Assembly (NCBI RefSeq): GCF_011320075.1
Contig: NZ_JAANPA010000002.1
Span: 62,001 to 126,000, forward strand
Direction: 5' to 3'
Length of the DNA: 64,000 nt
Source: Sphingosinicella sp. YJ22
GTDB lineage: Bacteria; Pseudomonadota; Alphaproteobacteria; Sphingomonadales; Sphingomonadaceae
In this document: positions 43,675-53,762 of the stretch, one piece after another
Position numbering within the stretch: position 1 is the first letter of the stretch
Layout of the letters: each line of letters begins with the position of its first letter
Notes under the pieces: generated by a model
Databases searched by the model: none
The model's input: the letters and a program-made list of their open reading frames with translations, nothing else
What the model was told of the DNA's origin: nothing
Translations under genes and position numbers: made by a program

Positions 43675-46454
43675 TGCGCGGCGCCCCAGTTCGCGCCGCT
43701 GCCGATCTCGATGCCGAGCGGAACGCTCAGCTTCACCGCCGGCTCGGCGGCGCCGGCCATGACGTCGCGGATGATCGGCGTCGCCCGCTCGACGTCCGCC
43801 TCGGGCATTTCGAACACCAGCTCGTCATGGACCTGGAGCAGCATTCGGACGCGGTCGAGCCCCGCCGACTTCAGCGCCGGGTTCATCCGCGCCATCGCGC
43901 GCTTGATGATGTCGGCGGCGGCGCCCTGGATCGGCGCGTTGATCGCCGCGCGCTCGGCGCCCTGGCGCTCGTGCTGCACCTTGGACTTGAGGCCGGGGAA
44001 ATGGGTCTTGCGCCCGAACATGGTGGTGGTGAAGCCGGTCTCGCGCGCCTTGGACAGCGTTTCCGCGATGTAGTTGCGAACACCGGGGAAGCGGTCGAAA
44101 TAGCGGTCGATGATGTCGTGGGCCTCGTCGGCGGTGGTCGAGAGACGCTGCGCCAGGCCCCAGCGCGAGATGCCGTAGAGGATCGCGAAGTTGATCGTCT
44201 TGGCGCTGGCGCGGGTGTCGCGGTTGACCTCCCCGAACAGCTCCTGCGCGGTCATGTTATGGATGTCCGCACCAGCTGCGAATGCCTCCTTGAGTTGCGG
44301 AACGTCGGCGACGTGGGCGGCAAGGCGCAGCTCAATCTGGCTGTAGTCGGCGGCCATCAGGACATTACCGTCCTCGGCGACGAATGCGTCGCGGATGCGT
44401 CGGCCGATCTCGGTGCGGATCGGGATGTTCATCAGATTGGGGTCGGTCGAGGCGAGCCGTCCGGTCTGCGCCCCCGATAGGCTGTAGCTGGTGTGGACCC
44501 GTCCGGTCTCGGGGTTGATCTGCTCCTGCAGCGCGTCGGTATAGGTCGACTTCAGCTTGGTGAGCTGGCGCCATTCGAGCACCAGGGCGGCGATCGGCAC
44601 GCCTTCGCGGGACAGCCGCTCGAGCTCGTTGACGTCGGTCGACCAGGTGCCGGACTTGCCCTTGCGGCCGCCCTTCAGCCCCATCTGGTTGAACAGCACG
44701 TCGCCAAGCTGTTGCGGACTACCGATGGTGAAGCTGCAGCCCGCCTCGCCGCAGATCCTTTCTTCCAGCGAGGCGATCTGCGTGTTGAACTCGGCCGACA
44801 GGCCGCGCAGCGCCTCCCGGTCGACCTTGACGCCTTCGCGCTCCATCTTGCCGATCACCGCGACCATCGGCCGGTCGACCTGCTGGTAGACGCGGCTCGC
44901 CCGCTCCAGCGGCAGCCGTACCCTGAACCGGTTCCACAGCCGAAGCGCGACGTCGGCGTCCTCCGCGGCATATTCGGTGGCGCGCTCGACGGGCACCTGG
45001 CTGAACGGGATCTGCTTGGCGCCGGTCCCGCACAATTCCTTGTAGGTCAGGCACTGGTGATCGAGATGCTGCTTGGCGAGGTCGTCGAGGCCATGACTGG
45101 CGAGTCCGCCGGCGTTGAGGTTGAAGCTCATCACCAGAGTGTCGTCATAGGGCGCCATGCAGATGCCGCGCCGATCAAGGACGACCCAGTCGAACTTGAG
45201 GTTATGGCCGATCTTGAGGACCGCCGGATCCTCGAGCAGCGGCTTGAGCTTGGCGAGAACGAATTCGGCCGGCAGCTGGTCGGGCCGTTCGGCGAACATG
45301 TCGGTGCCGCCATGCTCAAGCGGGATGTAGCAGGCGACGTTGGCCTCGACCGCGAGGCTGATGCCGACCAACCGCGCGGTGACGCAGTCGCGACCGTCGG
45401 TCTCGGTATCGATCGCGACGAAGCCCTGCGCCCGGGCGACGCCGATCCACTGGTCGAGCGCTTCCTCGGTGGTGACTGTGACATATTGGCTGCGATCGAT
45501 ATCCGGCTCGGGACGAACCTCGGCCTGGCTCGGAACGGTCCCGGGTGACGCCCCCGCTTCCGACGCCGCTGCCGCACCGCCGCTGCGGCCGTTGAGACGC
45601 GCGAGCAGGGTCTTGAAGCCGTGATGCTCGAGGAACTCGCGCAGCGGACCGTCGGGAATGCCCTTCATCGACAGGTCCTCGAGCGGTTCGGGCAGCGGCG
45701 CGTCGCAGACCAGCCGAACCAGCTCGCGGCTCAACCGCGCCATGTCGGCATGCTCGATCAGATTCTGCTTGAGCTTGGGCTTCTTGATTTCCTCGACGTT
45801 GGCGAGGACGTTCTCCACCGTTCCATATTGCTGGATGAGCTGGCTCGCGGTCTTCGGCCCGACTCCGGGGACGCCGGGAACGTTGTCGACGCTGTCGCCC
45901 ATCAAGGCGAGGACCTCGCCGACCTGCTCGGGGCCGACCCCGAACTTCTCGATCACCTGCTCGCGGCCGATGCGGCGGTCGTTCATCGTGTCGTACATGT
46001 CGACGCTGCCGTCCTCGACGAGCTGCATCAAATCCTTGTCCGAGCTGACGATGGTGACTTTCCATCCCGCCGCCTTGGCCGCCATCGCGTAGCAGGCGAT
46101 GATGTCGTCGGCCTCCAGCCCGTCCTCCTCGATGCACGGGATCGAGAAAGCGCGGGTGGCGTCGCGGATCAGCGGGAATTGCGGGACCAGCTCCGGCGGC
46201 GCCGGCGGGCGGTTGGCCTTATACTGGTCGTACATCTGGTTGCGGTGGGTGCTCTCGGTCTTGTCGAGGATCACCGCGAGGTGGGTCGGACCGTCGGCCT
46301 TGCCGAGATCCTCGGCCAGCTTCCACAGCATCGTCGTATAGCCATAGACCGCGCCGACGTTGAGGCCGTGCTTGTTGGTCAGCGGCGGCAGCCGGTGGAA
46401 GGCGCGGAAGATATAGCTCGAGCCGTCGACGAGATAGAGATGCGGGGAGGACAT
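43671..46454 (-). CDS. polA: DNA polymerase I
   Basis: 927 residues from the ATG at 46454; the longer open frame upstream lies antisense to intergenic sequence and the TIR gene. Domains: 5'-3' exonuclease (YLVDGSSYIFRAFH, GLEADDIIACYA, GDSVDNVPGVPGVGPKTA), a 3'-5' exonuclease that keeps its acidic residues (FVAIDTETDGRD), and the polymerase (MAADYSQIELRLAAH, KTINFAILYG, LLQVHDELVFEMP). It fills gaps in excision repair and replaces Okazaki RNA primers. All three activities appear intact. Confidence 0.97.
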   Translation of the reverse strand: MSSPHLYLVDGSSYIFRAFHRLPPLTNKHGLNVGAVYGYTTMLWKLAEDLGKADGPTHLAVILDKTESTHRNQMYDQYKANRPPAPPELVPQFPLIRDATRAFSIPCIEEDGLEADDIIACYAMAAKAAGWKVTIVSSDKDLMQLVEDGSVDMYDTMNDRRIGREQVIEKFGVGPEQVGEVLALMGDSVDNVPGVPGVGPKTASQLIQQYGTVENVLANVEEIKKPKLKQNLIEHADMARLSRELVRLVCDAPLPEPLEDLSMKGIPDGPLREFLEHHGFKTLLARLNGRSGGAAAASEAGASPGTVPSQAEVRPEPDIDRSQYVTVTTEEALDQWIGVARAQGFVAIDTETDGRDCVTARLVGISLAVEANVACYIPLEHGGTDMFAERPDQLPAEFVLAKLKPLLEDPAVLKIGHNLKFDWVVLDRRGICMAPYDDTLVMSFNLNAGGLASHGLDDLAKQHLDHQCLTYKELCGTGAKQIPFSQVPVERATEYAAEDADVALRLWNRFRVRLPLERASRVYQQVDRPMVAVIGKMEREGVKVDREALRGLSAEFNTQIASLEERICGEAGCSFTIGSPQQLGDVLFNQMGLKGGRKGKSGTWSTDVNELERLSREGVPIAALVLEWRQLTKLKSTYTDALQEQINPETGRVHTSYSLSGAQTGRLASTDPNLMNIPIRTEIGRRIRDAFVAEDGNVLMAADYSQIELRLAAHVADVPQLKEAFAAGADIHNMTAQELFGEVNRDTRASAKTINFAILYGISRWGLAQRLSTTADEAHDIIDRYFDRFPGVRNYIAETLSKARETGFTTTMFGRKTHFPGLKSKVQHERQGAERAAINAPIQGAAADIIKRAMARMNPALKSAGLDRVRMLLQVHDELVFEMPEADVERATPIIRDVMAGAAEPAVKLSVPLGIEIGSGANWGAAH

Positions 46455-46534
46455 GACGGACCCGTCTAGCCGAGGGGCAAGCGGGTGCAAACCTTTCCAC
46501 CCTATTGCGCCGTTGGGAGGCGAATTGGGTGGGG

Positions 46535-47599
46535 CTACTGCCCCAAGCTCGCCACCAAGCCGCACCCTCCGGCGATCCTGAGCGCTGCCGGATCGGCATA
46601 GGCGTTGACTCGGTCGTCGAGCCAGCGCGCCGCGGCGCGCAGGTCGTCGGCGGGCGCGTCCGGGGTGGCCGCTGCGGCCGCGCCTTCGGCCGGCCCGGTG
46701 AACAGGGGGAGAAGGACGCCGCGCAGATCGCCGCCTTCCCGGTCGATGATCTCGTCGATCGGGGGCAGGGCCAGATAGCGGCCGTCCTCGTCGGCGATCT
46801 CGAGGCCGTGGGCGGGCGAGAAGACGTTGTCGACCAGGCTTCTGACATGGCGTCCGGCGGTCGCTCCGCGGTCGCCCAGGCCGGTCCACCACAGGCGCAG
46901 GGCGGCGTCATCGATGGGCGGTTCGACCTGCCCCGGAGCGCCCACCAAGGTCTCGTTGCGATGCTGCAGCTGGTTGGCCGCGCTGCGCAGCCGGGCGACC
47001 GCGTCATTCTGGCGCAGCTGGCAGCGCGACTCCTGCGCCTCGCCGTAGCTGACCAGGCCGACGGCGACGACCGCGACGGCAAGGCCGGCGACGAGCCCGC
47101 GCCGCAGGAGCGCGCCGCTGCGCCTGGCCGACGGTTTGGGGCGGGCGTCCGGGCGAGGCTTCTTTCCTGCCGGCCGCGCACACGGCTCGGGCGGCGGGCC
47201 GGCGGCGTCGAGCCGCTTGCCGACATGGGCGATCAGCTCCGCCAATGCCGGGTCGCCGGCGTCCCCGGTCCAATCCGTCGCGTCGAAAGCCTGCCACTCG
47301 CCGAAACCCAAGGGCGGAAGCACCGTATCGACGAGCACGCCGAGATAGGCGCCGCGCTGGGCGGCTCGCCGTGCCTCCTCGCGGACGAAGTGGCCCTCGG
47401 GGCCCACCGAGTGGCGGCTCCACAGCACGATGCACAGCCGGGCATCGTCCAGGGCGGCTTCCAGCGCGAACTGCCAGTTGGCGCCGGGCGAGATGTCCTG
47501 GTCCCAGAATGTCGCGAAGCCCGCGTCGCGCAGCACCGCGACCAGCGCCCTCGCCCTCCCGCCATCCTCGCGCTTGTACGAAACGAAGATGTCGCTCAC
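46535..47599 (-). CDS. Membrane-anchored TIR-domain protein
   Basis: 354 residues. Residues 1-128 form a TIR domain: DIFVSYKREDGGRARAL, FWDQDISPGANW, LCIVLWSRHSVGPEGHFVREEA with candidate catalytic Glu74 or Glu75. A basic proline-rich linker leads to one membrane helix (about 166-185) and a 165-residue C-terminal part, probably periplasmic. Many bacterial TIR domains break down NAD in antiphage defence, but others are scaffolds. It lies on the chromosome, outside the island, 80 bp from polA, with no obvious partner sensor gene. Confidence 0.85.
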   Translation of the reverse strand: MSDIFVSYKREDGGRARALVAVLRDAGFATFWDQDISPGANWQFALEAALDDARLCIVLWSRHSVGPEGHFVREEARRAAQRGAYLGVLVDTVLPPLGFGEWQAFDATDWTGDAGDPALAELIAHVGKRLDAAGPPPEPCARPAGKKPRPDARPKPSARRSGALLRRGLVAGLAVAVVAVGLVSYGEAQESRCQLRQNDAVARLRSAANQLQHRNETLVGAPGQVEPPIDDAALRLWWTGLGDRGATAGRHVRSLVDNVFSPAHGLEIADEDGRYLALPPIDEIIDREGGDLRGVLLPLFTGPAEGAAAAATPDAPADDLRAAARWLDDRVNAYADPAALRIAGGCGLVASLGQ

Positions 47600-47721
47600 G
47601 GCCGTCCCAGCCCCCAGGTGCGCCTGCCGCGCCGGAGAGTGCGGTCAAATCGCGGACCTGTCCAGCCGGTGGACCGGGTTCGTAAGGTCACGTTCAATTG
47701 TCGTGGGTTAGCTCGGGCCTG

Positions 47722-48570
47722 ATGAACCGCCGCGCCTTCCTCATCCAGTCCGTCGCGTTCGCGGTTGCCGCCAGCGCGCCCTTGCCGGCGCTGGCGCAGC
47801 CCGCGCGTCGCGCCCGCTTCGAACCGACCCGTTTCTCGGTGCAAGTCGCGGGCAGCGGGCCGGACGTGCTGCTGATCCCCGGCCTCGGCTCCGGCCGAAA
47901 CGTCTGGCGGCGCGCGGTCGCGGCGGTGCCGGGCCATCGCTATCACCTCATCCAGGTCGCGGGCTTCGCGGGCGATCCGGCGCGCGGCAATGCCGACGGG
48001 CCGGTGGTGGCGCCGCTGGCGGCGGAGATCGCGCGCTACATCGAATCGCGCGGCCTCGACCGGCCGGCGGTGATCGGACATTCGATGGGCGGCACGGTCG
48101 GAATGATGCTGGCCGCGCGCCACCCGGACCTTGTCGGCCGGCTGATGGTCGTCGACATGATGCCGCAGCCGACCAGCCTCTATGGCGGGGCGATGGCCTC
48201 GCAGCTGGCGACCGGCCTGCAGTCGATGGTCGGCAGCCGGCAGGGACGGCAATTGCTGTCCTCGATCGTCTCCGCGTTCAGCCCGCCCGAGGCGTCGGAC
48301 TCGCGCAGCGATCCGGACGTGGTCGCCCGCGCCATGCACGAGCTCGGCACGATCAACCTGACGGGCGAGCTGGCGCGCATCCGGGCGCCGATGACGGTCG
48401 TCTATGCCGCTGCGGATCCGGGGACTGGCGAAGCGACCGCGCGGGCGTTCAACGCCGCCTATGCCAATGCGCGCGGCGCGCGGCTGGTGCGGATCGACGA
48501 CAGCGGCCACATGATCATGGCCGATCAGCCGACCCGCTTCGCCCGCGAGATGAGCGACTTCCTGCGCTAG
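47722..48570 (+). CDS. Exported alpha/beta hydrolase
   Basis: 282 residues from the ATG at 47722. The N-terminus [20 protein letters not shown] ending ALAQ is a twin-arginine type signal, so it should be exported folded. The hydrolase core has [15 protein letters not shown] (oxyanion), the nucleophile elbow GHSMGGTVG, a late Asp (AAADPGTGE region) and the catalytic His in [10 protein letters not shown]. Substrate unknown, likely an ester. It converges with nadB, overlapping by 4 bp. Confidence 0.85.
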   Translation: MNRRAFLIQSVAFAVAASAPLPALAQPARRARFEPTRFSVQVAGSGPDVLLIPGLGSGRNVWRRAVAAVPGHRYHLIQVAGFAGDPARGNADGPVVAPLAAEIARYIESRGLDRPAVIGHSMGGTVGMMLAARHPDLVGRLMVVDMMPQPTSLYGGAMASQLATGLQSMVGSRQGRQLLSSIVSAFSPPEASDSRSDPDVVARAMHELGTINLTGELARIRAPMTVVYAAADPGTGEATARAFNAAYANARGARLVRIDDSGHMIMADQPTRFAREMSDFLR

Positions 48571-50183
48571 GCCGGCGTCAGCACCGTATCGCGCGCCTCG
48601 AGCGAGCGGTCGGGATAGTCAGCATTGTAGTGGAGGCCGCGGCTTTCCTTGCGCTCGAGCGCGCAGCGGACGATCAGCTCGGCGGCCTGGAGCAGGTTCC
48701 TGAGCTCGACGAGGTCCGGGGTGACTCGGAAATGGCCGTAATAGTCGGCCACCTCCTCCTTCAGCATGTTGATCCGGGTCTGCGCCCGCTCCAGCCGCTT
48801 GGTGGTGCGGACGATGCCGACATAATTCCACATGAAGCGTCGGATCTCGGTCCAGTTCTGCTTGATCACCACCTCCTCGTCGGAATCGGTGACCCGGCTC
48901 TCGTCCCACGGACGGATGGGCGGCGGCGGGGGCAGGTCGTCCCAGCAATGCGCGATGTGGCGCGCGACCGCCTCGCCATAGACGAAGCATTCGAGCAGCG
49001 AATTGGAGGCGAGGCGGTTGGCGCCGTGAAGGCCCGACTGGCTGACCTCGCCGGCGGCGTAGAGGCCGGGCAGGTCGGTGCGCCCGTCGCGGTCCACGAT
49101 CACGCCGCCGCAGGTATAATGCTGCGCCGGCACCACCGGGATCGGCTGCTTGGTCATGTCGATGCCCAGATCGAGCAGGCGCGCATAGATGGTCGGGAAA
49201 TGCGCGACGACGAAGGCGGGGTCGCGGTGGCTGATGTCGAGATGGACATAGTCGAGGCCCAGCCTCTTGATCTCATGGTCGATGGCGCGGGCGACGATGT
49301 CGCGCGGCGCCAGCTCCGCCCGGTCGTCGAAGTCCGGCATGAAGCGATGGCCGGTCTCGGGAATCAGCAGGTGGCCGCCTTCGCCGCGCACCGCCTCGGT
49401 GATCAGGAAATTCTTGACGTCATGATTGTACAGGCAGGTCGGGTGGAACTGCATGAACTCCATGTTGGATACCCGCGCTCCCGCCCGCCACGCCATGGCG
49501 ATGCCGTCGCCGGTCGCGCCCTTGGGCGCGGTCGAGAAGAGGTAGGTGCGCCCGGCGCCGCCGGTGGCGAGCACGGTGGCCCGGGCGGTGAACAGCTCGA
49601 CCCGGCCGGTGCGGCGGTTGATCGCGTAGCAGCCCCAGACATGGCCGGCGCCCGAATATGGCTGCTCGTGACGGCTGGTGGCGAGATCGATCGCGACCAT
49701 GTCCGGCACCATTCGGATGTTAGGGTGGGCGAGCGCGGCCTTGAGCAAGGCGTCCTGCACCGCCCAGCCGGTCGCGTCGTCGACATGGACGATGCGCCGA
49801 TGGCTGTGGCCGCCCTCGCGGGTGAGGTGCCAGCGGCCCCCATTGCCTTTAACGCCTTCCTCGCCGCTCGGCGCGGTGAACGGGACGCCGAGCTGGGCGA
49901 GGCGCTCGATCGCCGCCGGCGCGTTCTCGACCACGAACTCAACGGTGCCGCGGTCGTTGAGCCCGGCGCCGGCGACCATCGTGTCCTCGATATGGCTTTC
50001 GAACGTGTCGCCTTCCTCGAGCACCGCGGCGATGCCGCCCTGGGCATGCGCGGTCGACCCTTCGTTGAAGCCGCCCTTGGCGAGCACGGTGACCTGGAAG
50101 CGGTCGGCGAGGTTCAGCGCGGCCGTCAGCCCGGCGGCGCCGGAACCGATGATGAGGACGTCGCTCGTACGATTATCCGCCAA
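48567..50183 (-). CDS. nadB: L-aspartate oxidase
   Basis: 538 residues of the FAD-dependent succinate dehydrogenase-like family. Seen: [76 protein letters not shown] and [15 protein letters not shown]. It oxidises aspartate to iminoaspartate, the first step of NAD synthesis. nadA and nadC are not in the window. Confidence 0.95.
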   Translation of the reverse strand: MADNRTSDVLIIGSGAAGLTAALNLADRFQVTVLAKGGFNEGSTAHAQGGIAAVLEEGDTFESHIEDTMVAGAGLNDRGTVEFVVENAPAAIERLAQLGVPFTAPSGEEGVKGNGGRWHLTREGGHSHRRIVHVDDATGWAVQDALLKAALAHPNIRMVPDMVAIDLATSRHEQPYSGAGHVWGCYAINRRTGRVELFTARATVLATGGAGRTYLFSTAPKGATGDGIAMAWRAGARVSNMEFMQFHPTCLYNHDVKNFLITEAVRGEGGHLLIPETGHRFMPDFDDRAELAPRDIVARAIDHEIKRLGLDYVHLDISHRDPAFVVAHFPTIYARLLDLGIDMTKQPIPVVPAQHYTCGGVIVDRDGRTDLPGLYAAGEVSQSGLHGANRLASNSLLECFVYGEAVARHIAHCWDDLPPPPPIRPWDESRVTDSDEEVVIKQNWTEIRRFMWNYVGIVRTTKRLERAQTRINMLKEEVADYYGHFRVTPDLVELRNLLQAAELIVRCALERKESRGLHYNADYPDRSLEARDTVLTPA

Positions 50184-50194
50184 TTCGAACTCCG

Positions 50195-50276
50195 CTCAGG
50201 CTGAGCCTGTCAAAGCCCTGCCCTTCCTAGCGTTGCTAAAGGGAAGAAGCGGCCTTCGACAAGCTCAGGCCGAACG
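50195..50276. repeat. Inverted-repeat (REP-like) element
   Basis: Two related arms, CTCAGGCTGAGCCTGTCAAAG (left, read to 20 bases) and its imperfect complement in GGCCTTCGACAAGCTCAGGC (right), flank an inner CCCTT...AAGGG hairpin. The TTCGACAAGCTCAGG half-site is a word I know from repeated elements scattered through sphingomonad genomes. It sits between nadB and the upstream ABC gene and may act as a terminator or mRNA stabiliser. Confidence 0.65.
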
Positions 50277-50287
50277 AGTCCTGGGTT

Positions 50288-51211
50288 CTAGATGTTCGCG
50301 CCGCGGGTGAGATTGAGGAAGACGTCCTCCAGATCCGCTTCCCGGGTCGACACGTCGACCAGCCCCAGCCCCTCGCGCTGAAGCGCCGCGAGCACGTCGC
50401 CGGCATTCACCTTGTCCTTGCGGTAGGTGATGGTGAGGGTGCGCGGCCCGGTCACCTCGATCTTCTCGAAACAGGACGCGTCGGGCGCCCCGGCGAGGTC
50501 GCGGTCGACCGTCACTTCGACCGCCTTCTCCTGCGCCATGCCGACCAGGGTCCGGGTCGCCTCATTGGCGATGAGCTTGCCGTGGTTGATGATGGCGATG
50601 CGGTCGCACAGCTCCTCGGCTTCCTCGAGATAATGGGTGGTCAGCACGATGGTGACGCCCTGCGCGTGGAGCTCGCGAACGAACTCCCACAATTGCTGGC
50701 GAAGCTCGACGTCGACGCCCGCGGTCGGCTCGTCGAGCACCAGGATCGGCGGCGAATGGACCATCGCCTTGGCGACGAGCAGGCGCCGCTTCATGCCTCC
50801 CGACAGGGTGCGCGAATAGGCGTCGGCCTTGTCGTCCAGCCGCACCGCGCGGAGCAGTTCCATGGTCCGGCGCTGCTCCTTGGGCACGCCGTACAGGCCC
50901 GCGGTCAGCTCAAGCGTCTCGGCCGGCGTGAAGAAGGGATCGAACAGGATTTCCTGCGGCACGATGCCGATCGCCCGCTTGGCGTTGCGCGGGTGCTCGT
51001 CGATGTCGAAGCCCCAGATCGACACGGCGCCGTCGCTCTTCGACACCATCCCGGAGAGGATGTTGATCAGGGTCGACTTGCCGGCGCCATTGGGGCCGAG
51101 CAGGCCGAAGATCTGGCCGCGCGGCACGTCGATGCTGACTCCGTCGAGGGCGCGCTTGCCGCCGGCATAGGTTTTCTGGAGGTCGCGGATTGAGATGGCG
51201 GCGTCGGTCAC
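50288..51211 (-). CDS. ABC-2 type exporter ATP-binding protein
   Basis: 307 residues with Walker A GLLGPNGAGKSTLINIL, Q-loop IVPQEILFDPFF, signature TLSGGMKRRLLVAKAM, Walker B ILVLDEPTAGVD and H-loop TTHYLEEAEELCD. The C-terminal part after about 220 is the usual DrrA/YadG-like tail. No permease is adjacent, so its partner is elsewhere or shared. It is followed on the same strand by the repeat element and nadB. Confidence 0.88.
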   Translation of the reverse strand: MTDAAISIRDLQKTYAGGKRALDGVSIDVPRGQIFGLLGPNGAGKSTLINILSGMVSKSDGAVSIWGFDIDEHPRNAKRAIGIVPQEILFDPFFTPAETLELTAGLYGVPKEQRRTMELLRAVRLDDKADAYSRTLSGGMKRRLLVAKAMVHSPPILVLDEPTAGVDVELRQQLWEFVRELHAQGVTIVLTTHYLEEAEELCDRIAIINHGKLIANEATRTLVGMAQEKAVEVTVDRDLAGAPDASCFEKIEVTGPRTLTITYRKDKVNAGDVLAALQREGLGLVDVSTREADLEDVFLNLTRGANI

Positions 51212-51285
51212 CCGCCGGCGCTTAGAAGGTTTGCCGCTTCGACGGAAGCGTTGCCCGCCCGCCGCCGCTCCGCTAATCGCGGCGC

Positions 51286-51489
51286 ATGGCCACCGACCCT
51301 TACACGCCTGAGATCGCCTATACCGAGACCGCGCGCGTCGCCTGCGACGGCGCGACGGAGATCTCGCCCGCGCTCGGTCACCCGCGCGTCTACCTGCAGA
51401 TCGACGAGAAAGGCTTCGTCGACTGCGGCTATTGCGACAAGCGCTTTATCCTCAAGGGCGGACCGGCGGACGACCGCTCCTGCGCCTGA
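51286..51489 (+). CDS. Zinc-finger protein, NDUFS6-like
   Basis: 67 residues with the metal set Cys20, His32, Cys47 and Cys50 (RVACDG, GHPRVYLQI, FVDCGYCDKRF), the signature of the small zinc-finger domain shared with the complex I accessory subunit NDUFS6. Alphaproteobacteria keep it, and a respiratory complex I role is the usual inference. tldD follows after 48 bp. Confidence 0.85.
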   Translation: MATDPYTPEIAYTETARVACDGATEISPALGHPRVYLQIDEKGFVDCGYCDKRFILKGGPADDRSCA

Positions 51490-51537
51490 ATCGCTCTGGC
51501 GGGGTGACGGGGTGAACGAAGCCCCTATATCGGGCGC

Positions 51538-52962
51538 ATGACCCCCGATCCCCGCAGCTTCCTCTACCGGCCCGGCGGCCTCGATCCCGACGCCGCGCTT
51601 CGCCTCACCGCCGACGCGCTCGGCCGGCTCGACGATGGCGAGTTGTTCCTCCAGTACACCGCGTCGGAAAGCTTCGGCTTCGACGACGGGCGACTGAAGA
51701 CCGCCGATTTCAACACGCAGGCCGGGTTCGGCCTTCGCGGCGTGTCGGGCGAGACCACTGCCTTCGCCCATGCCAACGAGATCAGCGAGGCGGCGATTCG
51801 CCGTGCCGCCGAGACCCTGACCATCCTCGATCCGACCAAGGGCGTTCGCGCCGCGCCGCCGCGTCGGACCAACGCCCGGCTCTATGTCGACGACGATCCG
51901 CTGAGCCTGATTCCCTTCGCGAAGAAGGTGGCGCTGTGCCAGCAGATCGATGCCGCCGCCCGGGCCCGCGACCCGCGCGTTGCCCAGGTCTCGGTGACGC
52001 TCGCCGCGTCTTGGAGCGTGGTCGAGGTCGTCCGCGCCGACGGTTTCGTCGCCCATGACGTGCGCCCGCTGGTTCGCCTCAACGTCCAGATCGTCGCCGA
52101 GCAGAACGGCCGCCGCGAGACCGGCTATCACGGTCTCGGCGGGCGCTATCTCTATGACAGCCTGTTCGAGCCGGAGACTTGGAACCGCGCGATCGACATC
52201 GCCCTCGCCCAGGCGCTGGTGAATTTGGAAAGCGTCGCGGCGCCCGCGGGCGAGATGATTGTGGTGCTCGGCAATGGCTGGCCCGGCGTGCTTCTGCACG
52301 AGGCGATCGGCCACCCGCTCGAGGGCGACTTCAACCGCAAGGGGACCTCGGCCTTCTCCGGCCGTCTCGGCGAGCGAGTCGCGGCTCCGGGAGTCACCGT
52401 GGTCGACGACGGGGCGATCGACCGCCGCCGCGGCTCGCTGACCATCGACGACGAGGGCACGCCGACGCAGCGCAACGTCCTGATCGAGGACGGCATCCTC
52501 AAAGGCTATATCCACGACCGGTTGAATGCCCGGCTGATGGGCGTCGAGGCGACCGGCAACGGCCGCCGCGAGAGTTTTGCGCACGCGCCGATGCCGCGCA
52601 TGACCAATACCTTCATGCTCGGCGGCAAGGACGATCCGCAAGAGATCCTGGCGCGGGCGAAGAACGGCATCTACGCCAAAAGCTTCGGCGGCGGCCAGGT
52701 CGACATCACCTCCGGAAAATTCGTGTTCAGCTGCACCGAGGCCTACCGGATCGAGAACGGCAAGCTTGGCGCGCCGATCAAGGGCGCGACGCTGATCGGC
52801 GACGGCCCCAGCGTCCTCACCAAGGTCGCCGCGATCGGCAACGACATGGCGCTCGACGAAGGCGTCGGGGTGTGCGGCAAGGGCGGCCAGTCGGTCCCCG
52901 CGGGCGTCGGCCAGCCGACCTTGCTAATCGAGGGCCTCACCGTCGGCGGGACCGCCGCTTGA
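51538..52962 (+). CDS. tldD: Metalloprotease TldD
   Basis: 474 residues. The zinc site HEAIGHPLEGDF is clear, preceded by VVLGNGWPGVLLHE and followed by LTIDDEGTPTQRNVLIEDG and the C-terminal CTEAYRIENGKLGAPIKGATLIGDG, in pieces. With TldE it degrades unfolded peptides and matures some modified peptides. TldE is not in view. Its stop overlaps the TTG start of the next gene. Confidence 0.95.
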   Translation: MTPDPRSFLYRPGGLDPDAALRLTADALGRLDDGELFLQYTASESFGFDDGRLKTADFNTQAGFGLRGVSGETTAFAHANEISEAAIRRAAETLTILDPTKGVRAAPPRRTNARLYVDDDPLSLIPFAKKVALCQQIDAAARARDPRVAQVSVTLAASWSVVEVVRADGFVAHDVRPLVRLNVQIVAEQNGRRETGYHGLGGRYLYDSLFEPETWNRAIDIALAQALVNLESVAAPAGEMIVVLGNGWPGVLLHEAIGHPLEGDFNRKGTSAFSGRLGERVAAPGVTVVDDGAIDRRRGSLTIDDEGTPTQRNVLIEDGILKGYIHDRLNARLMGVEATGNGRRESFAHAPMPRMTNTFMLGGKDDPQEILARAKNGIYAKSFGGGQVDITSGKFVFSCTEAYRIENGKLGAPIKGATLIGDGPSVLTKVAAIGNDMALDEGVGVCGKGGQSVPAGVGQPTLLIEGLTVGGTAA

Positions 52963-53492
52963 GCTGGCAGCAGGAGATCCTCGACTTCTGGTTCGGGCTC
53001 TCGAGCGAGCAGCATTGGAAGGCCGATCCGGCGATCGACGCCGCCTGCCGAGAGCGTTTCCTCGACATTTGGGAAGGGCAAAGGTCCCGCCCCGCGACCG
53101 ACTTCCTGGATTCGCCCGAAGAGGCGCTCGCCGCCATCCTCCTGTTCGACCAGATGCCGCGCAACATGTTCCGCGGCGACGCTCGCTCGTTCGCGACCGA
53201 CAAGCTCGCCCGAGACATCGCCGACGGCGCGGTCGAGCGGGGCTATGACGCCAAGCTGCCGGTGGAGCGGCGGATCTTCCTCTACATGCCGTTCGAGCAT
53301 AGCGAGGATCTCGCCGATCAGGACCGCTCGGTGGCCCTGTTCGAGGCGCTCGGCGACGATTTCTATACGGGCTTCGCCCGCAAGCACCGCGACGTTATCG
53401 CCCGCTTCGGCCGCTTTCCCCACCGCAACGCCGTCCTCGGCCGGGCCTCGACCGAGGCGGAGACCGAGTTCGGGCTGGAGCCGGCCTGGTAG
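52959..53492 (+). CDS. DUF924 family protein
   Basis: 177 residues from a TTG overlapping the tldD stop. The pattern ILDFWFGLSSEQHWKADPAID, in pieces, then FDQMPRNMFRGDARSFATD and RRIFLYMPFEHSEDLADQD, FGRFPHRNAVLGR, is the full DUF924 signature, a helical TPR-like fold of unknown role. Conservation of the His, Asp and Arg residues hints at an enzyme, but none is known. Confidence 0.88.
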   Translation: MSWQQEILDFWFGLSSEQHWKADPAIDAACRERFLDIWEGQRSRPATDFLDSPEEALAAILLFDQMPRNMFRGDARSFATDKLARDIADGAVERGYDAKLPVERRIFLYMPFEHSEDLADQDRSVALFEALGDDFYTGFARKHRDVIARFGRFPHRNAVLGRASTEAETEFGLEPAW

Positions 53493-53493
53493 G

Positions 53494-53703
53494 ATGGGCC
53501 TGGTCCTCGCCGCGCGCTTCTACAACGGAATCGAGGCGGGCATCGCCCAGTCCCGCCTCACCGACGCGGGGATCGACAGCTTCATCTTCGATCTCGAGAT
53601 GAACTGGGGCGGCCTTGGCGCCGTGCCGGTGCGGCTCATGGTGCTCAACGAGGATCTCGACGCGGCACGGGCGGTGCTGGACGCGGATTCCCCCGCCAGC
53701 TAG
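53494..53703 (+). CDS. DUF2007-like putative signal-transducing protein
   Basis: 69 residues from the ATG right after the DUF924 stop. AARFYNGIEAGIAQSRLTDAGI and LMVLNEDLDAARAVLD match the small DUF2007 family, a ferredoxin-like fold of unknown function. It is coupled to the tldD-DUF924 run. Short but well supported by tight spacing and codon usage. Confidence 0.75.
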   Translation: MGLVLAARFYNGIEAGIAQSRLTDAGIDSFIFDLEMNWGGLGAVPVRLMVLNEDLDAARAVLDADSPAS

Positions 53704-53751
53704 CTTGACTCAAGGACTTAGGTGATTTAGCCGAATAACACACCTGGCCTT

Positions 53752-53761
53752 GGGGGGGGGG
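53752..53761 (+). promoter_or_regulatory. Ten-G tract serving as ribosome binding site of an ABC exporter gene
   Basis: An uninterrupted run of ten G bases ends one base before the ATG at 53763 (GGGAATGAGC). It is the only purine-rich stretch there, so ribosomes must bind within it. Long G runs change length by strand slippage, which would vary translation of the exporter. Confidence 0.5.
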
Positions 53762-53762
53762 A

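Noticed and set aside
46455-46892. Upstream extension of polA
   Set aside because: The added residues are Arg-rich and overlap the TIR gene; DNA polymerase I begins at the ATG at 46454.
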